DNA from: an uncultured Ruminococcus sp. | Lineage (GTDB): Bacteria > Bacillota > Clostridia > Lachnospirales > Lachnospiraceae | Length of the DNA: 26,647 bases | Reading direction: 5' to 3' | NCBI GenBank assembly: GCA_934359255.1 | Contig: CAKRLG010000027.1 | Coordinates: 1-26,647 of the forward strand | Shown here: positions 8,588 through 15,625 of the stretch, in pieces | Layout of the letters: every line of letters starts with the position of its first letter | Numbering within the stretch: position 1 is the stretch's first letter | The notes under the pieces: model-generated | Databases searched by the model: none | Told to the model about the DNA's origin: nothing | Seen by the model: only the letters and a program-made list of their open reading frames with translations | Translations under genes and position numbers: made by a program

Positions 8588-9358
8588 TTATTTTTCTTTT
8601 GATATCACATGATACGGTACTGCCACAAACACTGCTCCGCCGATTATATTTCCGACCGTTGCCAGCAATACGGTATACAGATACTGACCGACCGTGATTC
8701 CTCCGTTTGCCACACCGATTCCGATGATGCTCATATCTGCGATGCTGTGCTCAAATCCGCAAGTCATAAAAATCAGAATACACCAGAAAATCATGATCAG
8801 TTTTCCGGATTCCGTTTTCATCTTGGTTCCGCACCACACTGCAAGACAGACCAGAATATTACACAGGATCGCACGTACCAGAATCTGTCCGACACCAAGA
8901 CTAACTTTTGCCGAAGAAATTTTGATAAAATAATCTGCGATTGCTCCATCTCCCGCTGTCGGAAGTCCGGTCAGCTGGAAAGCCACTACACAGAGCAAAG
9001 AGGCAATCAGATTGCCGATCCAGCAGACACACCACAGTTTCACAGTATCCGCCCAGGATACTTTCTTTCTCAGGGATGCTGCCGCCATCACCAGATTGTT
9101 ACCGGTGAATAATTCAGCGCCTGCCATAACAACCAGACTGAGAGCTGATGCAAAGGTAAAACTCTGAATCAGTTTTACCGCAGCCGCTGCACCATTTCCA
9201 TCCATCGACTGTCCCAGCACAAACGCTACCATACTGCCAAATGAAATAAACATTCCCGCTACCATGGATGAGATAAAATATCCCAGTGGATTTTTCTTCA
9301 ACAGATTATTTTTTGCCACCCCTGCATTACATAACGCCGTATACTCTTCATGAAACAT
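8588..9358 (-). CDS. Formate/nitrite transporter (FNT) family channel
   Basis: This 256-residue protein has six predicted membrane helices and FNT landmarks: LFTGNNLVMA in the broken third helix region and CGFEHSIADM, which carries the conserved central pore His. FNT pentamers move formate, nitrite or related anions across the cytoplasmic membrane. Formate is favoured here because a ZTP riboswitch precedes it and the methyl-branch reductase lies next door; that choice is inference. The start at 9358 has AAGGAGG eight bases upstream, which rules out the longer frame to 9415. It is transcribed alone and ends in a strong hairpin. Confidence 0.93.
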   Translation of the reverse strand: MFHEEYTALCNAGVAKNNLLKKNPLGYFISSMVAGMFISFGSMVAFVLGQSMDGNGAAAAVKLIQSFTFASALSLVVMAGAELFTGNNLVMAAASLRKKVSWADTVKLWCVCWIGNLIASLLCVVAFQLTGLPTAGDGAIADYFIKISSAKVSLGVGQILVRAILCNILVCLAVWCGTKMKTESGKLIMIFWCILIFMTCGFEHSIADMSIIGIGVANGGITVGQYLYTVLLATVGNIIGGAVFVAVPYHVISKEK

Positions 9359-9561
9359 AACTTTTTCCTCCTTGTCATCATATTTCATTATCTGTAATCG
9401 TTCAGCCACAAACAATTACCGTCTTTTCATAACCTCGTTGGCATTTCCCCATAATTTCTTTTTTACAGACGCACCTCCTTTTTACGCCAACCGCCCGGGT
9501 ATCTTATTCCTATCTTTTATCAAGGAACAAAGAATGTGCCTTGGCGCCTCCTCGCGGAGCG
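9359..9561 (-). other. Untranslated leader between the ZTP terminator and the FNT gene
   Basis: About 200 bases separate the riboswitch terminator and adjacent palindrome from the start codon. The part nearest the gene holds the ribosome site (9367-9373). Upstream is a weak CAAGG/CCTTG hairpin near 9522-9544. A 16-codon frame with no spaced ribosome site was dismissed. Confidence 0.45.
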
Positions 9562-9603
9562 TTTTTTACTTTGCAGGAAAGCAGTTTCCTGGAAAGTAAA
9601 AAA
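9562..9603. repeat. 42-bp near-perfect palindrome next to the ZTP terminator
   Basis: Arms 9562-9580 and 9585-9603 are complementary over 19 bp with one mismatch and a 4-base loop. The outer six pairs are T-run against A-run. The A-run at 9598-9603 is also the U-tract of the ZTP terminator on the minus strand, so this hairpin can only form fully in read-through RNA. Confidence 0.75.
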
Positions 9604-9635
9604 GGGCAACACTTGTAACTCTACAAATGTTGCCC
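9598..9635 (-). terminator. Terminator of the ZTP riboswitch expression platform
   Basis: GGGCAACACTTGTA (9604-9617) pairs with TACAAATGTTGCCC (9622-9635), one mismatch, loop of four. On the minus strand the stem is followed by six U. Its first arm shares GGGC (9632-9635) with the 3' edge of the aptamer, so aptamer and terminator are mutually exclusive. Confidence 0.9.
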
Positions 9636-9702
9636 AGACGGTCGGCATCCTGCAAATCTGATTCCCCTGTGGTATCCCACATTTCTCCGTCAGTAATCAG
9701 AT
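9632..9702 (-). promoter_or_regulatory. ZTP (pfl) riboswitch
   Basis: On the minus strand, P1 is ATCTGATT with AATCAGAT (9695-9702 with its partner near 9655-9662). P2 is GTGG/CCAC closing GAT-containing loop sequence. The pseudoknot pairs GACGG near 9687-9691 with CCGTC near 9637-9641. The conserved CAGGGGA and the 3' motif CCGTCTGGGC match the pfl/ZTP consensus. ZTP or ZMP rises when 10-formyl-THF is short. Binding should hold GGGC in the aptamer, block the terminator, and turn on the formate channel downstream. Confidence 0.9.
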
Positions 9703-9751
9703 CTTATGCATTCATTGTATAAGTTTTATAAAACTTATCCTCTTTAGCATT

Positions 9752-9780
9752 AATTTATCACCACATTGACGGATTGTCAA
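9752..9780 (-). promoter_or_regulatory. Promoter for the ZTP-FNT transcript
   Basis: TTGACA (9775-9780, minus strand) and TAAATT (9752-9757) are 17 bases apart. Transcription would start near 9745. It would then cross a perfect 20-bp palindrome at 9719-9738 before the aptamer. Confidence 0.6.
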
Positions 9781-9820
9781 CCGTATTTCATGAAATTGTC
9801 AAACTATTATCATTTATAAT

Positions 9821-11440
9821 TCAGGACAGAAGTCTTGTTGCCCATACCGCATTGGCATAATTTACGCCATGGCTGCAGATACCTGATCTTGTGCTGGCCG
9901 CTTCTACAGTTCTTCCATTACCGATATAGATAACTACATGGTAAATCTGACCGTTTTTCGCATAAAAGATCAGATCACCCGGTGCTGCTTCACTGACCGG
10001 AATCTTCATTCCATACTGAGACTGTGCAGCAGATGTTCTTGGAAGACTGATACCAAACTGTGCATATACATGCTGTGCAAAACCGGAACAGTCTGCTCCG
10101 TGAACCGGATCTGTTCCTCCCCATACATATGGATTGCCGATAAACTGAAGTGCATAATTGATCAGGGCCTGACGGGTTGGATTCTCAACAGATGCTTCTT
10201 TCACTGATTTAAACGTATAATAGCAGACGGCGTTGTCTTCCGGTGCGATCATCTGATCAGCAAGTCCGCATACAGTTTCCGGGTCCTGTCCCGCATCGGT
10301 ATATGCCTTTGCTTTTTCTTCTGCTTCTTCACCCATCAGCAGGTATTCACTCTTTACAAATCCGCGCACATCACCGGATTCCACATATACCCATTCCTGA
10401 TTCTTGCTTGCCAGTACATAACAAACCTGATTCTGAGATAATGTGCCGATCACCCGCGCATCCGTACTTTTTCCTTCGCGAATATTCACCTTATCGGTGT
10501 TACAGAATGCATATTCTTTATCTACTACGGTTTTTCCTGCTGTTGTTTTTGTATACAGAAGATTTTTATTTTTCAGCGGATTCATCAGTTTTGTAGCTTT
10601 TTCAAATACCGGTTTTTCCTCCCCGGACAATTCCTTTGCTTCTTCTATGATCAGATCCGCTTTTTCTCCTGTGTTTAATTCGTCTTTTCTGATAAATCCT
10701 CTGACTCTTCCGGATTCAACAAACACCCAGCCATCTTCGTCTTCCTGTAAGATATAGCAGACACCACCGCCCGGTAATGATCCGGTAGCTGCAGCATCTT
10801 CCTCATCGCTTTTTTCTTCAAGAATCCTGCAGTCTTTCCTTGCAAATGCATACACTTTATCAACAGTTGTCAGACGAAAATCCTCTTTGATCTGTGGTGG
10901 AATCACAATCTGCTGTCCTGCAATCAGTGACTCATTGCTTCCCTGTGCTTCTGCTTCCGGTGTCGGAGTAGCTTCCGGCGTAGGCTGCGGTGTTTCCGTT
11001 GGTGTTGCTGCCGGTGTTTCCTGTGTCGGCTGTTCGGCTGCCGGAGTCTCTGTCGGCGCCGGAGTTGTTGTCTGTATCGGTGTCGGGGTTGGAGTTGCTG
11101 TCGGCGTCGGAGTCTCCGTTGGTGCCGGGGTCTCCGTTGGTGTCGGGGTCGGTGTCTCCGTTGGTGCCGGGGTCTCTGTTGGTGCCGGGGTCTCCGTTGG
11201 TGCCGGGGTCTCCGTTGGTGCCGGGGCTGCCGGGGTCTCTGTCGGCGCCGGGGTCTCCGTCGGTGCTGCTGTCTGTTCCGAAACCGGAACTTCTGCTACC
11301 GGGGCTGCTTGCGCTGCCGGTGTTGCTTCTGCCTGCTGTACCAGTTCCACCTGTTCTGTTGCTCCTGCAGTCAATGGTACTGCCGGTATGATCATACTGG
11401 CTGATAAAACTCCTGCAACCAGTTTTTTCCACTTATGCAT
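9821..11440 (-). CDS. Secreted SH3/NlpC-P60 peptidoglycan hydrolase with Thr/Pro-rich linker
   Basis: The 539-residue protein starts with a signal peptide (MHKWKK, hydrophobic core to about 22, cleavage near AGATEQ). Residues about 48-165 are low-complexity TPAPTE-type repeats, probably a flexible wall-spanning linker. Two bacterial SH3 domains follow (about 190-262 and 305-370, each ending in a VESGxVRGF motif). The C-terminal NlpC/P60 domain has the catalytic Cys in GADCSGF (about 451) and His in IYHVVIYIG (about 501). Such enzymes cut the gamma-D-glutamyl-diamino-acid bond of peptidoglycan stems. The ATG has AAGGAGG upstream. Repeat number may vary between strains. Its exact cell-wall role is unknown. 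Confidence 0.92.
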   Translation of the reverse strand: MHKWKKLVAGVLSASMIIPAVPLTAGATEQVELVQQAEATPAAQAAPVAEVPVSEQTAAPTETPAPTETPAAPAPTETPAPTETPAPTETPAPTETPTPTPTETPAPTETPTPTATPTPTPIQTTTPAPTETPAAEQPTQETPAATPTETPQPTPEATPTPEAEAQGSNESLIAGQQIVIPPQIKEDFRLTTVDKVYAFARKDCRILEEKSDEEDAAATGSLPGGGVCYILQEDEDGWVFVESGRVRGFIRKDELNTGEKADLIIEEAKELSGEEKPVFEKATKLMNPLKNKNLLYTKTTAGKTVVDKEYAFCNTDKVNIREGKSTDARVIGTLSQNQVCYVLASKNQEWVYVESGDVRGFVKSEYLLMGEEAEEKAKAYTDAGQDPETVCGLADQMIAPEDNAVCYYTFKSVKEASVENPTRQALINYALQFIGNPYVWGGTDPVHGADCSGFAQHVYAQFGISLPRTSAAQSQYGMKIPVSEAAPGDLIFYAKNGQIYHVVIYIGNGRTVEAASTRSGICSHGVNYANAVWATRLLS

Positions 11441-11503
11441 GTGTTACCTCCTTGCTCATTCATTGCATTTTATAATTACATATATATAAGAATGATTATT
11501 TTT

Positions 11504-11532
11504 ATTATATAACTCTCTTTTTTTCTTCGCAA
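11504..11532 (-). promoter_or_regulatory. Promoter of the NlpC/P60 gene
   Basis: On the minus strand TTGCGA (11527-11532) and TATAAT (11504-11509) are 17 bases apart. The start codon lies about 60 bases downstream, behind AAGGAGG. Confidence 0.65.
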
Positions 11533-11631
11533 GGTTCTATTGGCAATTTTTCACATTTTTTTCCATCTTTTTTATGATATTATGATAATTTTTATCATCT
11601 AAACCAGACAACTTCTATAGTGAAGCAACGC

Positions 11632-11679
11632 AAAAAGAGACCTGTAAGTCCGGGAGGGCCGGGCGTCTTACAGATCTCT
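11632..11679 (-). terminator. Terminator of bioY
   Basis: AGAGACCTGTAAG (11636-11648) pairs with CTTACAGATCTCT (11667-11679), one mismatch, around an 18-base GC-rich loop. A run of five U follows on the minus strand. It lies 20 bases past the bioY stop. Confidence 0.88.
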
Positions 11680-11698
11680 TCTTCTGGATATCCTATGG

Positions 11699-12259
11699 CT
11701 ACTGCATAATAGGAAGTACTTTTTTCAGACTCTTTGTCAGTCCCAGTGCTACCACGATCTTGATCAGATCCGGAATAATGAATGGGAATACACACCAGCC
11801 AAGTACAGTCACGAGACCAACCGGTCCTGCACTTCTGGTGTACATAATCATAAACCAGGCAGTTCCAAATGCATAACACACAATCAGACCAACTACCATC
11901 TGGACTGCCAGTGCCCATGTTTTTCTTCCCATTACTTTTTCCATGCCCCACATAATCAGAGCACCCACCAGGAAACCTATTATGTAGCCACCGGCGTTGC
12001 CAAACAGACTGCCGATTCCACCACTAAATCCGGCAAATACCGGAACGCCGACTGCTCCAAGAAGAATGTACACCAGAATTGAAAGGGTACCTCTCTTACC
12101 ACCGAGTACTCCAACTGCCAGGAACACACCGAAGGTCTGTAATGTAAACGGAACGGTTGCCGGTATGGAAATCCAGGAACAAATCGCCATTACCACAGCA
12201 AATACCGCAATGTACACCATGTCATAAGTCTTGCCTCTGCTCATTGTTGTCGTTGTCAT
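11699..12259 (-). CDS. Biotin ECF transporter S component BioY
   Basis: This 186-residue membrane protein has about six helices and the BioY core (GVLGGKRGTLSILVYILLG, then FAGFSGGIGSLFGNAGGY), which binds biotin in the membrane. It would work with an ECF energy module encoded elsewhere. I use the ATG at 12259 because GGAGG lies ten bases upstream; the longer frame to 12310 runs into the promoter -10. A BirA-type operator covers the promoter, consistent with repression when biotin is plentiful. It is a single-gene transcript. Confidence 0.95.
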   Translation of the reverse strand: MTTTTMSRGKTYDMVYIAVFAVVMAICSWISIPATVPFTLQTFGVFLAVGVLGGKRGTLSILVYILLGAVGVPVFAGFSGGIGSLFGNAGGYIIGFLVGALIMWGMEKVMGRKTWALAVQMVVGLIVCYAFGTAWFMIMYTRSAGPVGLVTVLGWCVFPFIIPDLIKIVVALGLTKSLKKVLPIMQ

Positions 12260-12325
12260 TTTTTCATATCCTCCATTATTTTGCTGCATCTGCACTGAAA
12301 AAATATTCATTGCTATGCTGATATT

Positions 12326-12379
12326 ACTATAGCACCTTGTCTTTCGATTGTCAACCTCGTTTTTATTATGGTTTACAAT
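12326..12379 (-). promoter_or_regulatory. bioY promoter with BirA-type biotin operator
   Basis: On the minus strand TTGACA (12349-12354) and TATAGT (12326-12331) are 17 bases apart. The inverted repeat ATTGTCAACC (12347-12356) and GGTTTACAAT (12370-12379), 13-base spacer, matches the TTGTNAACC-GGTTWACAA biotin operator of BirA repressors and covers the -35 box. BirA with biotinyl-AMP would block RNA polymerase. No birA gene is in the window. Confidence 0.85.
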
Positions 12380-12478
12380 GTATTTGCCCTTTTTCTAGGT
12401 TATAGACAACCTACTTTATGATAGCGTCTTTACAGGGCAGCTTTTAACAATAAGAGGGATCCGAATCATAAATCATAT

Positions 12479-13351
12479 TTAATATATGCGGACACTGAAT
12501 TTCTTTTCAAAAACTTCTCCCGGAAGCAGACTGTTGCCGTACTCTCTTTCTTCTAGTGTACCATTGAAAGATTTTTTATCACATCTTCCATACCATGGCT
12601 CAATGCATACAAACGGAGCATGTTTTTTATCCGGAGACCACACGCCGAACAGTGGCGCATCAAAGGTTACCGTCAGATACGGCTGTTTGTGCGGATTACA
12701 GAGGCTTACCTGATGTGCCTGATTCTTTTCTATGATCAGCGCATCGTTATCAAACATATTTTCTGCAATTGGCACGTAACCATTTTCGTTTTTCAGAATG
12801 TTGTCTTCACTGATCACCAGTCCGTCCGGATCGATCAGCGAAAATTGCAGATCTTTTTCCGTATTGAATTGCAGGTAATAGTCTGACTGTTTTCCCTTAT
12901 TTGCCAGCGGGCACATAAAAGCCGGATGTCCGCCGATGGAAAAATGCATCTGTTTTTTATCCTGATTGCTGACTTTCCAGATGGTTTCTACCTGATCCTC
13001 ACAGAGACGGTAACCGATCTCAAGTCGAAATTCAAACGGAAATTTCTTTTTTGTCTCCTCAGTAGCATCCAGCCGAAACCATGCTTCCATATCGTCAGTC
13101 TTTACCACGGTAAATTCCATATCACGGGCAAATCCATGTTTTTCTATTTTGTATTCTTTCCCTTCATATCGATACGAATCTCCCTTTACTGCCCCTACAA
13201 TCGGAAACAGTACCGGTGCATGTCTTTTCCAGTATGCCGGATCCGCATTCCAAAGATATTCCGTCTGGGTCTCCTTTTTTACGATACTGATCAGCTCCGC
13301 ACCTTTCTCCTGAATCGTCACCTTCAATTTATCATTTTCCAAATATACCAT
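12479..13351 (-). CDS. Aldose 1-epimerase family protein (LacX-like galactose mutarotase fold)
   Basis: This 290-residue protein has the fold of sugar mutarotases, with landmarks GAELISI, YLWNADPAYWKRHAPVLFPIVG, KHGFARD, and FSIGGHPAFMCPL, where the conserved His probably acts at the anomeric carbon. LacX-like members may interconvert anomers of hexoses or hexose phosphates, but this subfamily is poorly defined. The second ATG (13351) has GGGGG six bases upstream and is preferred to the one at 13357. It is a single-gene unit, transcribed away from the ECF/aminotransferase pair. No clear terminator follows before the bioY promoter region. Confidence 0.85.
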   Translation of the reverse strand: MVYLENDKLKVTIQEKGAELISIVKKETQTEYLWNADPAYWKRHAPVLFPIVGAVKGDSYRYEGKEYKIEKHGFARDMEFTVVKTDDMEAWFRLDATEETKKKFPFEFRLEIGYRLCEDQVETIWKVSNQDKKQMHFSIGGHPAFMCPLANKGKQSDYYLQFNTEKDLQFSLIDPDGLVISEDNILKNENGYVPIAENMFDNDALIIEKNQAHQVSLCNPHKQPYLTVTFDAPLFGVWSPDKKHAPFVCIEPWYGRCDKKSFNGTLEEREYGNSLLPGEVFEKKFSVRIY

Positions 13352-13459
13352 ATCCATCCCCCAGCTTTCTCCTGCTTCTTATTCAGCAGATTCTTTTACT
13401 AAGAGTTTCCCCTTTCTCCCTTCTTTTGTCAATAGAAACCGCTTTTTCTTTCAAACTGG

Positions 13460-13539
13460 ACTGGTTATTTTTTTCAAAACTGGTTATTTCTATCTGACCA
13501 GTTATCCTTTATGATTCAGTGTGATGTTAAAATTATAAT
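13460..13539 (+). promoter_or_regulatory. Promoter with a three-fold repeated operator-like motif
   Basis: ACTGGTTATTT occurs at 13460-13470 and 13479-13489, 19 bases apart. A related motif in altered orientation, GACCAGTTAT, lies at 13496-13505. TATAAT at 13534-13539 has no good -35, so an activator bound at the repeats is plausible. MocR/PdxR-type regulators use direct plus inverted repeats near weak promoters. Assignment to that family is inference from the genes downstream. Confidence 0.55.
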
Positions 13540-13566
13540 AATAATAAGAAGAAAGAGGGAATTAAA

Positions 13567-14121
13567 ATGGCATCTTTCAATCAGACCGCCGGCACCAGAA
13601 CGCAGGCAAGAAACAATACTCAGGCGATTGTGGTGACCGCCATGTGCATCGCACTGACCTATATTTTTACAGCAGTTGTTAATATCCGTTTACCGTTTGC
13701 ACCAAACGGTGGACTGATCCACCTTGGCAATGTTCCATTATTCCTTGCTGCTATCATCTTCGGCAAGAAAACCGGGGCACTCAGCGGTGCTTTCGGTATG
13801 GGACTCTTTGACCTGTTCTCCGGCTGGACTGCATGGGCTCCATTCACTTTCATTATCGTTGGTCTGATGGGCTTCTCCGTTGGTGCAATCACAGAGAAGA
13901 AAAAAGGCTTTGGCTGGAAAGTGGTTGCAATTCTGGTTGCATGCGTGATCAAAATTGCCGGATACTACATCGCAGAAGGTATCATTTACGGTAACTGGAT
14001 CACTCCGGTATCTTCTATCCCGGGCAACCTGTTACAGGTAGGGGTTGCCGCTGTAGTTGTTCTGATCATCTCCGGTCAGTTACAGAAACTGGCAGAAAGG
14101 ATGGGCTTATGTACAAAATGA
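13567..14121 (+). CDS. ECF transporter S component, probably for a vitamin B6 or related vitamin
   Basis: This 184-residue membrane protein has about five to six helices and S-component features: a long N-terminal helix with small residues (TAMCIALTYIFTAVVNIRLPF), the GGLIHLGNVPLFLAAIIFGKKTGALSGAFGMGLFDL core, and a charged loop EKKKGFG. A GAGGG ribosome site lies ahead of the ATG. The stop overlaps the start of a class V aminotransferase by 13 bases, so both are probably made together. That partner points to a B6 vitamer (PdxU-like S components). Hydroxymethylpyrimidine (HmpT-like) is an alternative, but no TPP riboswitch is present. An ECF energy module must lie elsewhere. Confidence 0.88.
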   Translation: MASFNQTAGTRTQARNNTQAIVVTAMCIALTYIFTAVVNIRLPFAPNGGLIHLGNVPLFLAAIIFGKKTGALSGAFGMGLFDLFSGWTAWAPFTFIIVGLMGFSVGAITEKKKGFGWKVVAILVACVIKIAGYYIAEGIIYGNWITPVSSIPGNLLQVGVAAVVVLIISGQLQKLAERMGLCTK

Positions 14122-15185
14122 TGACTCCCGGTCCTTCTCAGGTCCGCGAAAATGTTCTGCTGGCAAGGAGCAGACAGTTTCAGAATCCGGATCTGGACAG
14201 TGACTTCGTAGAATATTACCATGACACCTGTAAACTCTACAGCAGTCTGTTGCATACCGAAAACGAATCCCTGATTCTTGGTGGAGAAGGTATCCTCGGT
14301 CTGGAAGCTGCCTGTGCCTCCCTGACCGAACTGGGCGACCGGGTTCTGGTTCTGGATAATGGGGTATTCGGAGAAGGATTCAAAGATTTTGTCTCCATCT
14401 ACGGTGGTACACCGGTTCTTTACACCTGCGACTACTCCCATCCCTTCGATGTGGACGATCTGAAAGCTTATCTGGAAAAAGACCATGATTTCAAATATGC
14501 AACTGTTGTTCACTGTGACACGCCAAGTGGTATGTTAAATGATATCGCTTCCATCTGTCCGTTATTAAAATCCTACGGAATCCTCACAGTTGTTGATTCC
14601 GTAGCAGGAATGTTCGGCGAAGATGTCCGTGTGGATGACTGGAAGATCGACCTGTTATGCGGTGGTTCCCAGAAAGCTGTGTCCGCACCTCCGGGACTGA
14701 CAATGGTAACGTTGAGTGCAGACGCGAAAGCAGCCATGGAAAAGCGTAAAACACCGATTGCATCTTTTTATGCGAATCTGCTGACCTTCAAAGGCTACTA
14801 TGAAGCCAAATGGTTCCCATACACCATGCCGGCCAGCGACATCTATGGACTCCGCACTGCTCTGGAAAACATTAAAGCCGATCCACAGATTCTGGAACGT
14901 CACGCCAAAGTAGCCGCCTACACCCGCGAAGCTATCACTTCCATGGGCTTACGACTTTATCCGGCATGTGGCTACTCCAACACCGTAACCACTTTCGAAG
15001 TACCGGAAGGCCACACTGCAGAAGAAATCCTGCACAAGATGCGCTACGATCACAACATCCTCTTAGCCGGCTCCTTCGGCTGCTTCGCAGGAAAACTGAT
15101 CCGCATCGGTCATATGGGTGAAAACGCATATATGGAAAAAGTACAGGAAGTGCTGGATGCGTTGAAAGAGGTACTGAATAAATAA
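14109..15185 (+). CDS. Class V PLP-dependent aminotransferase (alanine-glyoxylate / pyridoxamine-pyruvate type)
   Basis: This 358-residue fold-type I enzyme starts with the family motif MTPGPSQV. It carries GGEGILGLEAA, the cofactor Asp in VDSVAGMFGE, and the PLP lysine in GGSQKAVSAPPGL (about residue 190). Relatives include alanine-glyoxylate, serine-pyruvate and pyridoxamine-pyruvate aminotransferases. Overlap with a vitamin S component suggests the last activity: converting imported pyridoxamine to pyridoxal. I cannot separate these from sequence alone. The start at 14109 has AAAGGA seven bases upstream; an ATG at 14118 overlapping the stop as ATGA is possible. A strong terminator follows. 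Confidence 0.88.
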   Translation: MYKMMTPGPSQVRENVLLARSRQFQNPDLDSDFVEYYHDTCKLYSSLLHTENESLILGGEGILGLEAACASLTELGDRVLVLDNGVFGEGFKDFVSIYGGTPVLYTCDYSHPFDVDDLKAYLEKDHDFKYATVVHCDTPSGMLNDIASICPLLKSYGILTVVDSVAGMFGEDVRVDDWKIDLLCGGSQKAVSAPPGLTMVTLSADAKAAMEKRKTPIASFYANLLTFKGYYEAKWFPYTMPASDIYGLRTALENIKADPQILERHAKVAAYTREAITSMGLRLYPACGYSNTVTTFEVPEGHTAEEILHKMRYDHNILLAGSFGCFAGKLIRIGHMGENAYMEKVQEVLDALKEVLNK

Positions 15186-15198
15186 GCTTGTATTGAAC

Positions 15199-15254
15199 AA
15201 CAAAAAGGTTGGTATACTACCGTAAAATTATAATAGTATACCAACCTTTTTGTT
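15199..15254 (+). terminator. Terminator of the S component-aminotransferase operon
   Basis: Arms 15199-15219 and 15234-15254 form a perfect 21-bp stem with a 14-base loop. The 3' arm includes a run of five T. It begins 14 bases past the stop codon. The remaining bases to 15389 hold no feature I can support. Confidence 0.88.
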
Positions 15255-15389
15255 ATATTACATATGAATTTATGATCCTGTGAGTCATTTCAAGAACGTT
15301 TCATAAATAACTATACTATACACGCAGGATACAGATACGAGTGTGCAGTTCAAAAAGCACCTGACTACGTATATTCTCGCAACAAAAAA

Positions 15390-15463
15390 TGGAAGCAAGG
15401 GGGCTCGAACCCCTGACCTCTCGCGTGTGAGGCGAACGCTCATCCCAGCTGAGCTATGCTTCC
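15390..15463 (-). tRNA. tRNA-Val (anticodon CAC)
   Basis: The 74-base minus-strand sequence folds as a cloverleaf. The acceptor stem is GGAAGCA/TGCTTCC with discriminator A, the D arm is GCTCAGCTGGGATGAGC, and the anticodon stem TTCGC/GCGAG encloses loop CTCACAC. The T arm is AGGGG-TTCGAGC-CCCCT. The anticodon CAC reads GUG valine codons. CCA is not encoded, and T6 follows directly. Confidence 0.95.
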
Positions 15464-15472
15464 ATACCAATT

Positions 15473-15500
15473 ATTATAGTCCCTTTCTCCCAAAAATCAA
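15473..15500 (-). promoter_or_regulatory. Promoter of tRNA-Val
   Basis: On the minus strand TTGATT (15495-15500) and TATAAT (15473-15478) are 16 bases apart. The tRNA 5' end lies ten bases past the -10 box. Confidence 0.65.
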
Positions 15501-15625
15501 CCACCATTTTTATCACATTTTGCGAAATTTTCACATTCAAACAAATTCCTAATTCTCTTTTTCCATCCAGTATTTTTTTCTTATTATCCCATACCGTACA
15601 ACGCCACTCTACACCTCCTCCCCCT

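Noticed and set aside
9359..9415. Longer FNT reading frame to 9415
   Set aside because: AAGGAGG is ideally placed for the ATG at 9358, and the extra residues are unlike FNT N-termini.
9421..9475. 16-codon leader peptide ahead of the FNT gene
   Set aside because: Its ATG lies some 20 bases from the nearest AGGAGG, and no regulatory codon pattern is seen.
10887..11489. Long plus-strand frame rich in Gly-Val-Ser opposite the NlpC/P60 linker
   Set aside because: It is the antisense of the Thr/Pro repeat region, with biased composition and no ribosome site. The minus-strand protein has a signal peptide and catalytic domain.
12397..12415. AGGTT/AACCT palindrome as a second biotin operator
   Set aside because: It lacks the TTGT/ACAA ends of the operator and lies upstream of the promoter; probably chance.
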